Assembly: GCA_019321725.1 (NCBI GenBank)
Contig: CM033120.1
Location: 12,802,278 to 12,866,277, forward strand
Direction of reading: 5' to 3'
DNA length: 64,000 nucleotides
DNA from: Paulownia fortunei
Taxonomy: Eukaryota > Streptophyta > Magnoliopsida > Lamiales > Paulowniaceae
Part shown: positions 13,601 through 24,390 of the stretch, piece by piece
Layout: every line of letters starts with the position of its first letter
Position numbering within the stretch: position 1 is the first letter of the stretch
Translations under genes and position numbers: made by a program
Notes under the pieces: generated by a model
Told to the model about the DNA's origin: nothing
What the model saw: only the letters and a program-made list of their open reading frames with translations
The model's database searches: none

Positions 13601-15103
13601 AGATTCTTGAGAGGTATCCATGATCCTTTCTGTATCAGCTTCATCTATTTTACTCAGTCTTGGTCAATGTAAGGTCACTCATGTATTCATCTCTTGTTGC
13701 TGTACTACCCTGACCCCTTAACCACTTCATTTCTCAGGTTCTTGTGGCGTCAAAATGCTACTTTTGCTATATCAAGGCACTATAGACGCTTCGACGTATT
13801 TGAAGAAGCTGAGGCAAATAAAGCTGGAGGGAAATACGATAATATTTCTATTGATTACCAAATTGAATTTTATAAAAAGGAGGGTTTAACACCATATACA
13901 ACCACTAAGCTTCCTATAACTAGTGGTACGTCTATGACTGCTTATATCTGCATGTTTTGCTCACCTTTGGTCTCAAAATTGATGAGAATTGAAATTTCGG
14001 CAGATGTTCCTGAAGGGTGTGTAATAATAAGAGAACACATTCCCATCACAAATCTTTTCAGCTGTCTATGGTTCAATGAAGTTGATCGATTTACCTCCAG
14101 GGATCAGCTGAGCTTTTCAACTGTGAGGGATAAAGTTGTTGCCAAAGTAAACTGGAGCATCAATATGTTTCTAGATTGCGAAAGGCGCAATTTTGTAATA
14201 CAGGTAGCTTTTATACCCTGTCATCAGGGCATGTTGACTTCACATTTTCTCATGGATTTTCTTTTGGAGGGGGATTGGAGCCTGAGCTCCACAGGTGGTT
14301 TTTGTATGCCGGGGGTGGGGGTGGGGGTGGGGGAGGAAGGCCAGAATACCAATTTTTTAAATGATCAGTTAGTACTTTGGACATAACTTGATGAAAGTGA
14401 ACTTCATGGTCTTCTGAATTATTTTTAAAAGATCTTTTCTATTAATGTTGTTGTATAAGGCTCAGCTGATTTAGGATATCCTTACATCTTGCATTTGCGT
14501 TGCCAAAACAAATGAATCTTGAGAGTAATGTAGAAGTTGTTTGTGCTTTGAATCCACCTCCTATTCTTCATGCACGTAAAGTATTCCTGGTTCCTTCAGA
14601 GTTCTGGTTTAATTTTCTTTTCTACCCCTTTGACTTTTCTCCTAGTAATGATTTTGTGCGCGTGTAGAGGGGGAGGTGTTCAGGATGTGGCCCGGCCACC
14701 AAACTTCCCACTTTATGATGTTCTTTTGGTTGAGCTAATTATGCTTTATTCAATGTTTACGTATTCTGTGTTGCTTGTGTGAGCACTTCATTTCTTAAAG
14801 CCTGTCTTGTATATCCTCCCCCACCCCCCTCTATCCCCCCTCCCTCCTTTGGGTTCAATCATGTCTGTTTGTTCTCTCATGGCATCAGTAATTTTAGAAT
14901 CCAACTATTTACAGGCATATCATAGAGATTTGTTGGAACAAAGAGCTCACCTGGCTCTTATAAGAACTCAAACTCCACCAGCTTTAGTTCATGAGAGAAG
15001 TCTTCCTAAAAAAGGTCTTGTCCGACGTGGAAAAGACAAGAGACCTGGTTCAAGGAGGCGTCGCAGAGTTATTCCCAAGAACAGGGAAAATTCCTTTATT
15101 TGA
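10644..15103 (+). CDS. DUF616 (TOD1/MUCI70-like) Golgi glycosyltransferase-like protein, exon 1 frameshifted
   Basis: Nine coding exons: 10644-10901, 11328-11603, 11785-11998, 12087-12196, 12374-12573, 13510-13613, 13738-13925, 14004-14203, 14915-15103. All phases agree from exon 2 onward. The product would be about 579 aa: a Ser/Gln-rich cytosolic tail, one membrane segment (VGMLILAAFALVAFMTGFF, ~64-84), a luminal stem, then the DUF616 domain (VHCGFVKGC, IWIDGKLQLVVDPYQILERF) and a basic C-terminus (RRGKDKRPGSRRRRR). Family members are type II Golgi proteins linked to mucilage or cell-wall polysaccharide synthesis (MUCI70) or annotated as ceramidase-like (TOD1); the activity here is inferred only. 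Exon 1 changes frame at the A5T4C4 run (10787-10799); one extra base would give EKEKIFPSTFRYLSRRK and match the phase of exon 2. By position it may correspond to At1g53040. The intron after exon 6 is a U12-type candidate. Confidence 0.88.
13198..13495 (+). repeat. diverged direct duplication inside DUF616 intron 5
   Basis: About 95 bp beginning GTTAAATAATTTATTCCAAT occurs at 13198-13292 and again at 13400-13495, with only a few differences, about 202 bp apart. A 30-bp piece (CACTCACACAGAATTGGTGA) is also repeated, at about 13177 and 13303. The intron therefore grew by local segmental duplication. Confidence 0.8.
14311..14333 (+). other. G-quadruplex motif (four G5 tracts, 1-nt T loops)
   Basis: Four runs of five G are separated by single T residues on the transcribed-sense strand of the last DUF616 intron (14204-14914). 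This is a textbook intramolecular quadruplex motif and would be present in the pre-mRNA. A C-rich tract follows about 480 bp downstream (14815-14850). Confidence 0.85.
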
Positions 15104-16758
15104 TTTTTCACTTATTTTTCTGAAAGAGGAATTGTATAGTGTTTTCAGTCTGTTACTCGACAGGGATAGGACATTTTTTTAGATTTTTTGAGCTTTCTCA
15201 TCGATACTTTTAGCACAGCGATCAGAGAAAATTTGCTTGAACATTGTTCAAATTGTAAAACATATCAATTCATGATGTTGTAAGTACTATGCTGCCAATA
15301 ATCTAGATTCGTGGTTTATTTATTCTGAAGTTCATTTTCACTTGCGGTAGTGTGGTCTTTCGTAATAATGATTATTAAGGGCTGAAATGGAAGTGTGATT
15401 ACTGCCACTGAAATTCAAAGAATTCTGGGTACCTGGTTATTTTCATTCTTATCAGCCTGATACAGTACATAAATCTTCAGAAAGATTCCGAAAAATAATG
15501 GATACCACATCTCTTTGTGGATTCTTACCTTCTTTTTCTTTTTTTTTTTGCCTTTTTTTATTTGGATTAAAATACCCTGTAAGAAAGTGCTATCAGGATG
15601 TGCCCTTTGAGGTGTGTCCATTCACCCCAGTCCTCTTGACAAAATTTGGGCTATTTGGTCCTGCGGAAGGGCCTTGATTAAGCGCTCATCAACACGGTTA
15701 CTTCATTTAGAATTTGGATGTTTCGAAACTTCCTAAGCATCACACTTGATTACAGTAGAATTACAGACATCCTAAGAATCACACTTGATTACAATAGAAT
15801 ACATGGAGTATATGATTATAAAAATTTTAACGTATGAAAGTTGTTCTTGGTGTTGTTTAACCGATTGAACTTTTTATTCATAATGTTTTTTAGTGTAAAT
15901 TTTTTTAAAATTGATTTGAACTTCTTAGAATTAATTTCAATATTTAAAAGCATTTAGCAAATTATAGTCATTAAAGCCAAGTATGTGGGGTGGCGATGAT
16001 CCAACTTGGACGTCTAGATTATGCTCTAAATTCTATGTCTAAACATATACAAATTGAATTTGAATCTATCATCTAAACTCTAAAAGTTTCTCTATATTGA
16101 AGCTTGATATGATATCCAAGCACAACCATATTTGAAAACAAGATGTTCCTAACTTCTTGTTACATTTTACCAGAAGATCAATACATGATTAGAAAATAGA
16201 ATCTAGTTTCTTTGAAAGTGCTTTAGATGCCAAACACAAGTTTAGAATCTATATAATTGGTGAAAAGTTGAGAACTATGGAATTAAGCCCCTTATTTGAA
16301 GATGAGTATATTTTATGCTGCTCCTTATGACGAATTATGCCAAGAAAACTGTCTAACAACAATTGAAAGAAAAAAAGAAGAAGAATATGATTCATTAATC
16401 ACCCTAAAAGTAAGAAACCAGGGAAGAATTTGCACGGCCCTGGTGGAAAGTCATGCTCAACCTCTCGAGTGTCAAGTAGTAGTCATATTTTCTCTTCTAA
16501 TGGGCAAAATAAAATGTCCTATTATAATTGATAATACTGATAGATTGAGACATTTCATGATTTATGACACCACTGGCTTACAACGTGTGAGCAGCAGTCA
16601 TATCCAAAACAGTGTTCAAAAACATTAAAATGGATCATGTACACCCATGACTTCATGGCCCATGCCCATCTATATATGGATCCAAATCGGGTGCAGTTTC
16701 TGAAGGAGCTCAGCGGCCAGCTATAATTTTGAATTAATATCTCAAGATCTGCATCCGC

Positions 16759-16798
<40 letters not shown>

Positions 16799-17030
16799 AA
16801 TAAAAAGAGATGGCCCCATTAATAAATAATAGAATCTTGAGTTTTATATGGTATTTAAATAAATTTAAATCCAATTAATTTAGGATCTTTGCCTTCTTTT
16901 TTGGGTACAAAAGTTAATTGTTAATGGACAATAGTAGCTAATTAGCTGTAAAAACAGCCTTCCTTGTTTGCTCATATAACTTTTTAAGGAAATTCCTTTC
17001 CATATTCCATCAATTCTCCGCCTATTTTCA
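15104..17030. other. 3' flank of DUF616 gene and intergenic DNA
   Basis: Contains the 3' UTR region, a T-rich tract (15530-15560) and a (TA)n microsatellite at about 16761-16794. A 110-codon frame at 16296-16628 has no recognisable domain, AT-rich codons and no splice or promoter context, so I do not call it a gene. Confidence 0.5.
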
Positions 17031-17169
17031 CCCCCATAGGCCACAGGGTTTTGGACCCAAGAACTTTCCTTGGATCTGTCTTCTTTGTTTCCTCTCTAAA
17101 CCCTTCACTGAAATCATCATCTCTTCACAGAAGCCTAAGTCTGGGATCCAGAAAGCGTCCGTTGCATAG

Positions 17170-17417
17170 GTAATTAATTGGTGTTTTAAATCCAAGATAT
17201 TGTTATCGGAAGGAATTATTTCTTGGTTTTGATTGGTTTGGTTCAATTATGTTGAGTGGAATCATCTTTTTTCAAGTAACATAATAATGGGTTTCCTCTG
17301 AAAAATGCGTGGAGAAATAAGATGGGGGTGCCAGAGCAAGTTAAAATTTATGTTAATCAATAAACTCATCCGGGTTTTGCCAATAGTCTAAGGGTTTATG
17401 TGGGTTATGTCTTTCAG
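17170..17417 (+). other. probable 5'UTR intron of the 144-aa membrane protein gene
   Basis: The donor GCATAG|GTAATT (17169/17170) and the acceptor GTCTTTCAG ending at 17417 lie between a CT-rich upstream leader (about 17040-17169) and the exon that holds the ATG at 17487. The coding part is intronless. Confidence 0.5.
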
Positions 17418-17486
17418 GCCTAAAAATCGAATCTTGACTGAGTTATAAGAGAAGGAGAAAGCTCTCAGTATTTTTTTGAGCGATCA

Positions 17487-17921
17487 ATGGTGTCCCCGGG
17501 GTTTTTTCTTATCTGTATGCTCCATTCTTTGGTGGCCTTAACTTGTGGAGCCCTGATGATGTTCTATAGGGATGAGGTCTTTGTGTTTAGCCATGGTAAG
17601 GACCATGCTAGCAAGCTTTTGGGCTCAACACCCCATGATCAGCTGTTAATCCGGACATCCGACTCGTTTTCGGGTTTGCTTTTGTTTGCCGTTGGGTTTC
17701 TCTTGTTCATGGTGGCATTTGTGAAGGACAGGGAGTTTCATAGTTTTTTTGCCAGAGGCTGTGTGCTTCTCCATGTCGCAATGGCCATTTGGAGAATTTA
17801 CTTCGAGAGGAAGGTTGAAGTTCTTGGCCATGATTGGCTGAGGCTGGTTGTTGGGGACATTGTTTTGGGACTTTCATGGGTTTTCTTTCTTGTGTGCTCA
17901 TGGAGGGAGAAGTATGATTAA
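17487..17921 (+). CDS. plant four-helix membrane protein of unknown function (At1g53035/At3g15358-like)
   Basis: An uninterrupted 144-aa frame encodes a small, very hydrophobic protein. Four membrane segments are visible: ~4-26 (FFLICMLHSLVALTCGALMM), ~62-80 (SGLLLFAVGFLLFMVAFV), ~88-106 (ARGCVLLHVAMAIWRIYF) and ~119-138 (LVVGDIVLGLSWVFFLVCSW). A polar loop of about 35 residues (FSHGKDHASKLLGSTPHDQL) sits between helices 1 and 2. It ends with the charged WREKYD, and no signal for a specific organelle is obvious. I recognise it as a conserved plant 'transmembrane protein' type of unknown activity. Its position between the DUF616 and COX17 genes matches the Arabidopsis neighbourhood as I remember it, which supports orthology. 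Function is not known to me. Confidence 0.82.
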   Translation: MVSPGFFLICMLHSLVALTCGALMMFYRDEVFVFSHGKDHASKLLGSTPHDQLLIRTSDSFSGLLLFAVGFLLFMVAFVKDREFHSFFARGCVLLHVAMAIWRIYFERKVEVLGHDWLRLVVGDIVLGLSWVFFLVCSWREKYD

Positions 17922-20900
17922 TGTTGGTTGAAGCCATATGATGTTTCATTGCAGAATATTTGCTGGGCGATGTATGGAACTGGGAATTGCAAGGTCATAA
18001 AATTGTTATGGATACTAATTATAATTTTTTTCAAGCTAGATCTACACTGCTTTTTGTTGGACTCAATAAAAGATGGTAATATTTGAATGAAAATCTGATT
18101 CAGTCAGATAGGGATTTGACAGGAATTGGATGTGCTTCAGAGAGAAAAGTTGGAAATTTGCAAGTTAAATCTGAAGAACACTTGAAAATTAATTAGATTG
18201 TGAATAGTTTCTTCTCCCTTTTCAGTCTTAATTATACAACGTTTTCTTTGTTAGTTTCATGTAGACCATCTTTGCTGTAATTTTTCTCGAAAGAGCAATG
18301 ACTTGTGCAATCTCTGTTTCACTCTTAATTCTTAATTATTTCTTGCATATGCTTATGATTTCACTAGTCTGGGCACTTCTAGCATGTTGAAATACACTCC
18401 TTTGGAAAACTTTAGGTGATATAAGAATGGTCTTGAAGCCAAAAAATGATTTCTGAATATTAGTTCATGACACTGCAATTAGACTTGCTATATCTTGGTC
18501 ATGCTTATACCTTTTGATTGTGGATGTAATATTTGAGATAGACTCATCTCATCCTGTCTTATTTTCCCTCAACAAGTTGGCGCCTCGGAGCTTCTTCTGT
18601 TATAGTGTATTCTAATTTATGATTTTCTGGTGGCAGCTTCTTCTATCGTAGTGCATCTTCTAATTTCTACTTTTCTAATTGATTTTATATGTCATGTTGG
18701 AGTTGCTATGGCTGGTTTTCCATCAAAATAAAACATAAGAGTATCTCAATGCATGATTTGCAGTTTCTCCGGGATGTAGAGAATAACTATGCCCTGCTAA
18801 ACATGCTCTCAACACCTTCTTTGATGCAACTTCTTTTGCAGTTTCTTCTTTCTCCTTTCTTTCCTGTTTGTGCAACGGTGTATTCTTCTGATGCAATTAT
18901 TGACTTCTATTACATATCTTTCAAAGTTGTAAGCAAACGAACATGTTACTGGTGTTATCTTGTTTCCTTACTTTCTAGTCTTAATCTGCCCTTTGCTTAC
19001 TTGAAGCAGTGTTGGAAAAACTTTCAGATGGATAAGATCTGAAAGGTCCTCACTAGTTTGACATATTTAGCTGATTTAATGTAAATTTTTTAGATGATGA
19101 ATTAATTGGTGGGTGCAGTAGGAAATAAACCATCTGTCATGGCTTTTGAGTTATGGAACAGAGAAATATTTTATGTTTCTGAATTCTGATCTGAACATGA
19201 AGAACATTTGAACTTTTTAGTAGAGAGTGATACTAGCAACAACAAAATATAATTTGGAAAATTTCTGATGGCATGTAGATGGGACCATTAAAATGATCTA
19301 TATTGTGGTATGTTGCTTCTTGCACATTTGATCATGCCCACTTTATTCAGTGGCTATTTGTGTGAAGGCTGTTATCGGTAGCTTAAAATTGCAAATTTGA
19401 CTATTTGGTTACTGATGCTTCAGTTTGGATTAAAGTAATGATCAAACGAGGAAAAATATTGTGTTTATCTTATGATGCGGTTAGAGAAGGAATAAAGAAA
19501 AATAATTGCATAGTTGGACTTTTCACCAGGCAAATGAGGCAATAATCTTTGTTGTTCATCATAACCAAGTGATTTTTTGTAACATCACCACCTAGTAGTG
19601 TCTAGTGTTGGAAGTCAGACTCCAGATGCAGACGTTTGATTGTAAGAAACTCTGAATTATTTGGTGTCTGATTCAAAATTTATGCTGAGAGCAAAATTGT
19701 GAAAATAATAAAGCTTTTTGTACACGAACACGATATTACTTAGAACTGTATAAGTTTGAAGGCTCATAATTTACAGATGCACAGAGTTCACCTGTGTCTT
19801 TTTGTTTGTCCCCTTTGTTGTATAGTGGTATTCTTGAACTGTGCGTTTCTGCTGTATTTGTTAGGATTTAGATAGTCTGAAATATCCCATGGAAACTGGG
19901 TTTGCTAAGACAATGAAATTGATCTATCTTGGAAAAATTGTGAAATTTCTGCTAGCCACGATAGATCCGAAGCATGGAATAAGTGGAAAAGTTGATATGT
20001 ATATGCAACAGTAACAAGAAGAATGAAAGCATCTAAACAAGAAGAATGAAAGCGTCTATCTGTTCATCCCACAGCAAAGGACCAGAATTTATCCTTTGGA
20101 GAATCCTGATTGTTCACTTCTTTGCTTTAATGTCACATAATAGAGAACTTTTACATGCCTTTAAACTCTCACATTTTCCAAGTTTTATTCTTTGGTTGAT
20201 GGGTACTTGTCTCTGATATGATCTAACAGAAAAGTGGATGCCCCGTAGTGGAGAGTATATACTTTGCCTCATCACTTCTTCATTTTGCTTCCATCCAATG
20301 CCTTTCCCCACCAATCTTTGTTCATGTCACTTTCCTTCTGTCACATGATGGGGCGATCCAAGATGTCGATTATGGCTTCTTCGGACAAAGTTCTTATGTA
20401 GTCTCAAAACATCATGAAAAATTTGTTTTTCGAACCACCATGATACATCTTTCCAAGGCCAACGACAACGACTATGAATCGTAGGAATACTTAGATAATA
20501 TAATGCTATGTTTGAATCTTAAATTTGAGCGATGAAAACTCCATCTTTCACGGTGTCTTTAGGTTGTATAAAAAAAAGGGCATTGTGCAGTTGATAGTCG
20601 GTCACTCACGACTACTTTTGTCGAAATTTAATACAACACGTGATGAACTAACTAACTCATTATCACAATCAAATAGGGGTACTTTTGAGGCATAATAAAT
20701 TAAGAATGAAACTAATGGTTGAAAATAATGGTTATGCTTTGATCATCGTCCTCAACCTTGGACTGGAGTGATGAGTTGAAAAGTTTGTTGGGTAGGTTTG
20801 TTATTATGGTTCTGCAAGATTATGCAAACACAATTCCTGGCTTACCGCGAAGCAAATTCTTGGCTGTAAAACTGAAGTTAAGAAAATCCAAATTCATGCT

Positions 20901-21960
20901 TATAACACTAATGCTTATAGTATTTTCGTAATGATCAATTCCTTGTGCTTTAAATATACGCACTCATGCAGAGTGGAACGATTTGGTGTATAGAAAATTC
21001 TGAAATTTAGTTATATCCCACAGTTGGACATAACAATAGAAAAATAGCTCTGCAAACATCTCTACTACGGGTAACAATGGTTTTTACAACTCTCCCATAA
21101 AGAATTATTAGAGTGTAAACTTTCTTTTTGGGTTTTGTGGTGCGTTAGTGTAAATTGAGTGTAATTAAACTAATTTATCTTTACCATTTATCGTGAATGG
21201 TGAATGGGTTGATGATAAAATAGAATACTGCTATGAGATTGATAATAAAAAAGAGAATTCTCAATTCAATTTTTCGTCTTAAAAATAAAAAAAATATTTG
21301 ATCATATATTATTGAGTCTGACTTATAGTGATTATTTATCAAAGAATGATTTTGATTATTAAATAATTAAATAATCGAGAGTAATTTACTTGCGATATAT
21401 TTATAAAAAATATTTATGAGTTCAATATATGATACTTAGAAGAAAGACGGGTATTCCTAGAATTTACAAGAAAATCTTTTACTGTCTGACCTCAATAATT
21501 TGACTTAGAAAAAAATATGAACTTATGATGTCATGAGTTACATGATCTTATATGCCACTAAACCGATCCCTTGAGGTTTTATAAGAACTTTTGAGTTTAT
21601 CAAAATGATAAAATGATAAAATGAGAAACAGAATACACCAAAGTAAGATAATGAAAAAAGAAATTTAATAGCATTCAAAATTTAAGGAGTGTGTTTTATT
21701 TTTTAATTGGAGAAAAATATTACATGACAAAGGCTATTTACAGAATAACTTTTTATTAATTTAGGCACAAATATAAATTTTGTGATTATCATAATTTTAA
21801 TTCTCCTAAAAAGGAAAAGAACTTCCAAATTCCAGTATATTTTTATTTTGGAAAAAACATAAATACAGATTGCAAGCAGTTTTACATGAGACACGTTTTT
21901 GGTTGAGGAACGCAGCTTGCGCCAGCAAAACCCAACTCTAAAACCCTGTTCTCTTGGCCT
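17922..21960. other. intergenic, no gene seen
   Basis: Contains the 3' flank of the small membrane-protein gene, then AT-rich DNA. A short local duplication (GCTTCTTCT...TTCTAATTT) occurs at about 18590-18680. Frames at 18689-19042 and 20248-20484 lack homology and splice context. Nothing resembling an RNA gene or an intact mobile element was seen. Confidence 0.5.
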
Positions 21961-21972
21961 CCCTCTATAAAT
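21941..21972 (+). promoter_or_regulatory. COX17 core promoter: telo-box and TATA box
   Basis: AAACCCT (21941-21947, a telo-box often found in promoters of translation and organelle genes) lies 19 bp upstream of TATAAAT (21966-21972). Transcription would start near 22000, giving a short leader exon that ends at the donor 22018/22019. Confidence 0.6.
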
Positions 21973-22018
21973 CAAGAACATTTCTGCGCTCCCTTTTTTG
22001 TTTTAAGAGGAAAACAAG

Positions 22019-24118
22019 GTAAGATTCTTTTCTCGAAAATTTCTGTACGGATATGTAGACGGGCTCACGGGTACAAAGTTTCTTTCTTTTTTTTGGGTAA
22101 TTTTTTTTCTGGCATTTATTTTGCAGTAGTTGTGAATTCAGAAGTAATCAGTTTGCAGTCTAAAACGGGTTTAACTGATTAAAAAAGTGAATAGTGCATT
22201 TTCAGTGTTTTTAATTCATGGATTTTTTTTCCTCGTTTCTTGATAAAATTTAGTATTTAATTGTCTTTGATGCTTTTGTATTCAGCATTTGATTAGAAAT
22301 ATTATCGAAAAGTTGTGTTAAAATATAGAATAAAAAATAAATCTTTTTCATTTGGATTTGGATTATTTTTTCGGTGAAATAGATCACAGTAGACTTTTTC
22401 ACCAACTTAGAATTGCAAAAGTACAATTTCGTTATTGTGAATTAAAATAGCACGAACCATAATGAACTGCAGAATAATACTCCAGAAATTTGTGATTCAG
22501 GCATTTTTATTGGGCTCTAGATATGTAGATTTTTTTTAGGTAATTTTCTGGATCATTTTAGTATGAACGTTCATACCATTATCTGGGACTTAAATCGTGG
22601 TTGAGCTGATTGAAAGTTCTGTAATTTGATGCATCTGTCATGCTCAAATTTCCCTGGAAATAATTTACCTTGGAATTGAAGTTTTCATGTGTTGGATATG
22701 AATTGGACAAGCTTGTTTGTAATCTGAAATTTGAGGCCCTAGGCATTGAGATACGAATGTAGGAACAAACTGTGATTAATGAAAGAGTTAAGGGGAGGTA
22801 TGAGTAACTCTTCTATTCATCGAACATCATATGAAGAGAATTTAAGCCACTCAAATTATCCTTTAGTTTGAAGCTGACCCTTGACCAAAGTGTGATAAGG
22901 ATCTGATGGTTCTAAGAAGGTTGTTCGATGATCAAGGTCTGAAAGATAGAGTCAATTAACTGGCTAATTTTCTCAGGTTATTGAACAGTTGGTATGTTAT
23001 AGACCGCCAGTTCATGACTTTGTTTGACGCGTAAGATGATTTCGATTAGCCTTTACACTTTCCTCTTATACGTTAGCTTCAGATGGAGTATTTAGTTTCT
23101 TCTTTACTAAACCTCTTTTTTACTGGCATGTTTTTCTAAACAGAATTCTGATTCTAGAATTTCTTTTAGTCAATTTTTGAAAAATTGGACGGTTTCAACC
23201 TGGAACTTTTAGCGATGAATATAAAACTCAATTGTACTCTGGAAATAGCAATAGTTCATGAGGGAATGGAATAAGGCCGGTACCAATCTTACCTTAGAGC
23301 TTGTAGTTGCATGTACTCATCCAGACAGAGAACACCCCACGGTGTGAGTGAGATGAAGCAAAGACCATTTCACCTAGTCCAACTCATCCAGATAGAGAAC
23401 ACCTCACAGTGTGAATGAGATGAAGCAAAGACCATTTCACCCAGTCCAATATAGAACTATCCATGTCCTATGCGTCCTTGTACCATGCAATGATTGTGTT
23501 CAGTTGGTTCATATTTGCTTTATTCCACCTTTAGGATTTTGATAATTGTAGTATTAATTTGTAATTAGTTCACTTCACTTGAATAATAAAAATTTTCTGG
23601 AGCCTGTGTTTCCATCTAGATCCTTGCATTATTCCACCTTTAGGAATTTGATAATTGTATTATAAATTAGTAATTAGATCACTTCACTTGAATAATGAAA
23701 ATTTTTGGGAGCCCGTGTGGAAATGGACCTAAGCACAGCTCTCCTCAGGCCTTCGTCCTTTCAGATGCTATCTTGCCTCTTGATGTCTTGTAATTGTCTA
23801 AATAAGATACCTGGAACTTCATTGTTGAACCACTGGAAGGGGAATGATTAGCAAACTTACATTGTTCTTTAGATAGACTATGGTAGTTCATAATATGGCA
23901 AAGCTTGACTGCATATCCAAAAGAGCTGGTCTTTTGAGTCATGTTTGCTTTATGAGTGCTTGTAGGTTCAGCGGTTCAGAAGCTAGTTGCTGTTAATGAG
24001 TCTCATGCCTTTCCACTTTCCAGTTTTCTGCAGAGTCTATTTCATCATTGTTGTCTTTCACTGGATTATTTCTTGAGAATGAACTGTTGACATTATTTCT
24101 ATTCTTTTGTATTGCTAG
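22019..24118 (+). other. long 5'UTR intron of COX17
   Basis: The donor ACAAG|GTAAGA at 22018/22019 and the acceptor TATTGCTAG ending at 24118 define a 2.1-kb leader intron that puts the TATA box far from the ATG at 24154. It is T-rich and holds two local direct duplications (23318-23450 and 23522-23719). First introns of this kind often raise expression in plants; that is an inference here. Confidence 0.65.
23318..23719 (+). repeat. two adjacent tandem duplications in the COX17 leader intron
   Basis: Unit A (about 65 bp, CATCCAGACAGAGAACACC...) occurs at about 23318-23384 and again at 23385-23450 with a few substitutions. Unit B (about 90 bp, ATTCCACCTTTAGGA...AGCCTGTGT) occurs at 23522-23610 and 23631-23719. 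Both are diverged enough to be old. Confidence 0.75.
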
Positions 24119-24153
24119 CTTCTCCTGCAAATTTTCTAGAGGAACCATTGACA

Positions 24154-24390
24154 ATGGGTGGATTTCCGATCAAGAACTCTTCCTCTGTCATCTCTGTACA
24201 ATCACAGAAAGACCAAGGGCCCACTGCTGTAGCTTCTGGCCCTGATTCAAAGCCGAAGAAGATCTGTTGTGCTTGCCCTGAGACTAAGAAGCTGAGGGAT
24301 GAATGCATCGTGGAGCATGGCGAAGTTGCTTGTGAAAAATGGATTGAGGCTCACCGGAAATGCCTTCGTGCAGAAGGCTTCAATATCTGA
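24154..24390 (+). CDS. COX17: cytochrome c oxidase copper chaperone COX17
   Basis: A single 78-aa coding exon. The N-terminal 35 residues are low-complexity (Ser/Gly/Pro); the C-terminal part is the COX17 fold. The KICCACP motif has the adjacent cysteines that bind Cu(I), and a twin CX9C pair ([11 protein letters not shown] and [11 protein letters not shown]) forms the coiled-coil-helix-coiled-coil-helix disulfides made in the mitochondrial intermembrane space. The established family role is delivery of copper to SCO1/COX11 for assembly of the CuA and CuB sites of complex IV. The start at 24154 is the only one that gives the family's MGG-type N-terminus, and it follows the leader intron. The length is normal for plant COX17 (about 70-80 aa). 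The metallothionein gene lies 1.8 kb downstream, in convergent orientation. Confidence 0.95.
   Translation: MGGFPIKNSSSVISVQSQKDQGPTAVASGPDSKPKKICCACPETKKLRDECIVEHGEVACEKWIEAHRKCLRAEGFNI

Noticed and set aside
16296..16628. 110-codon plus-strand frame
   Set aside because: No recognisable family and no conserved motif in an intergenic AT-rich region.
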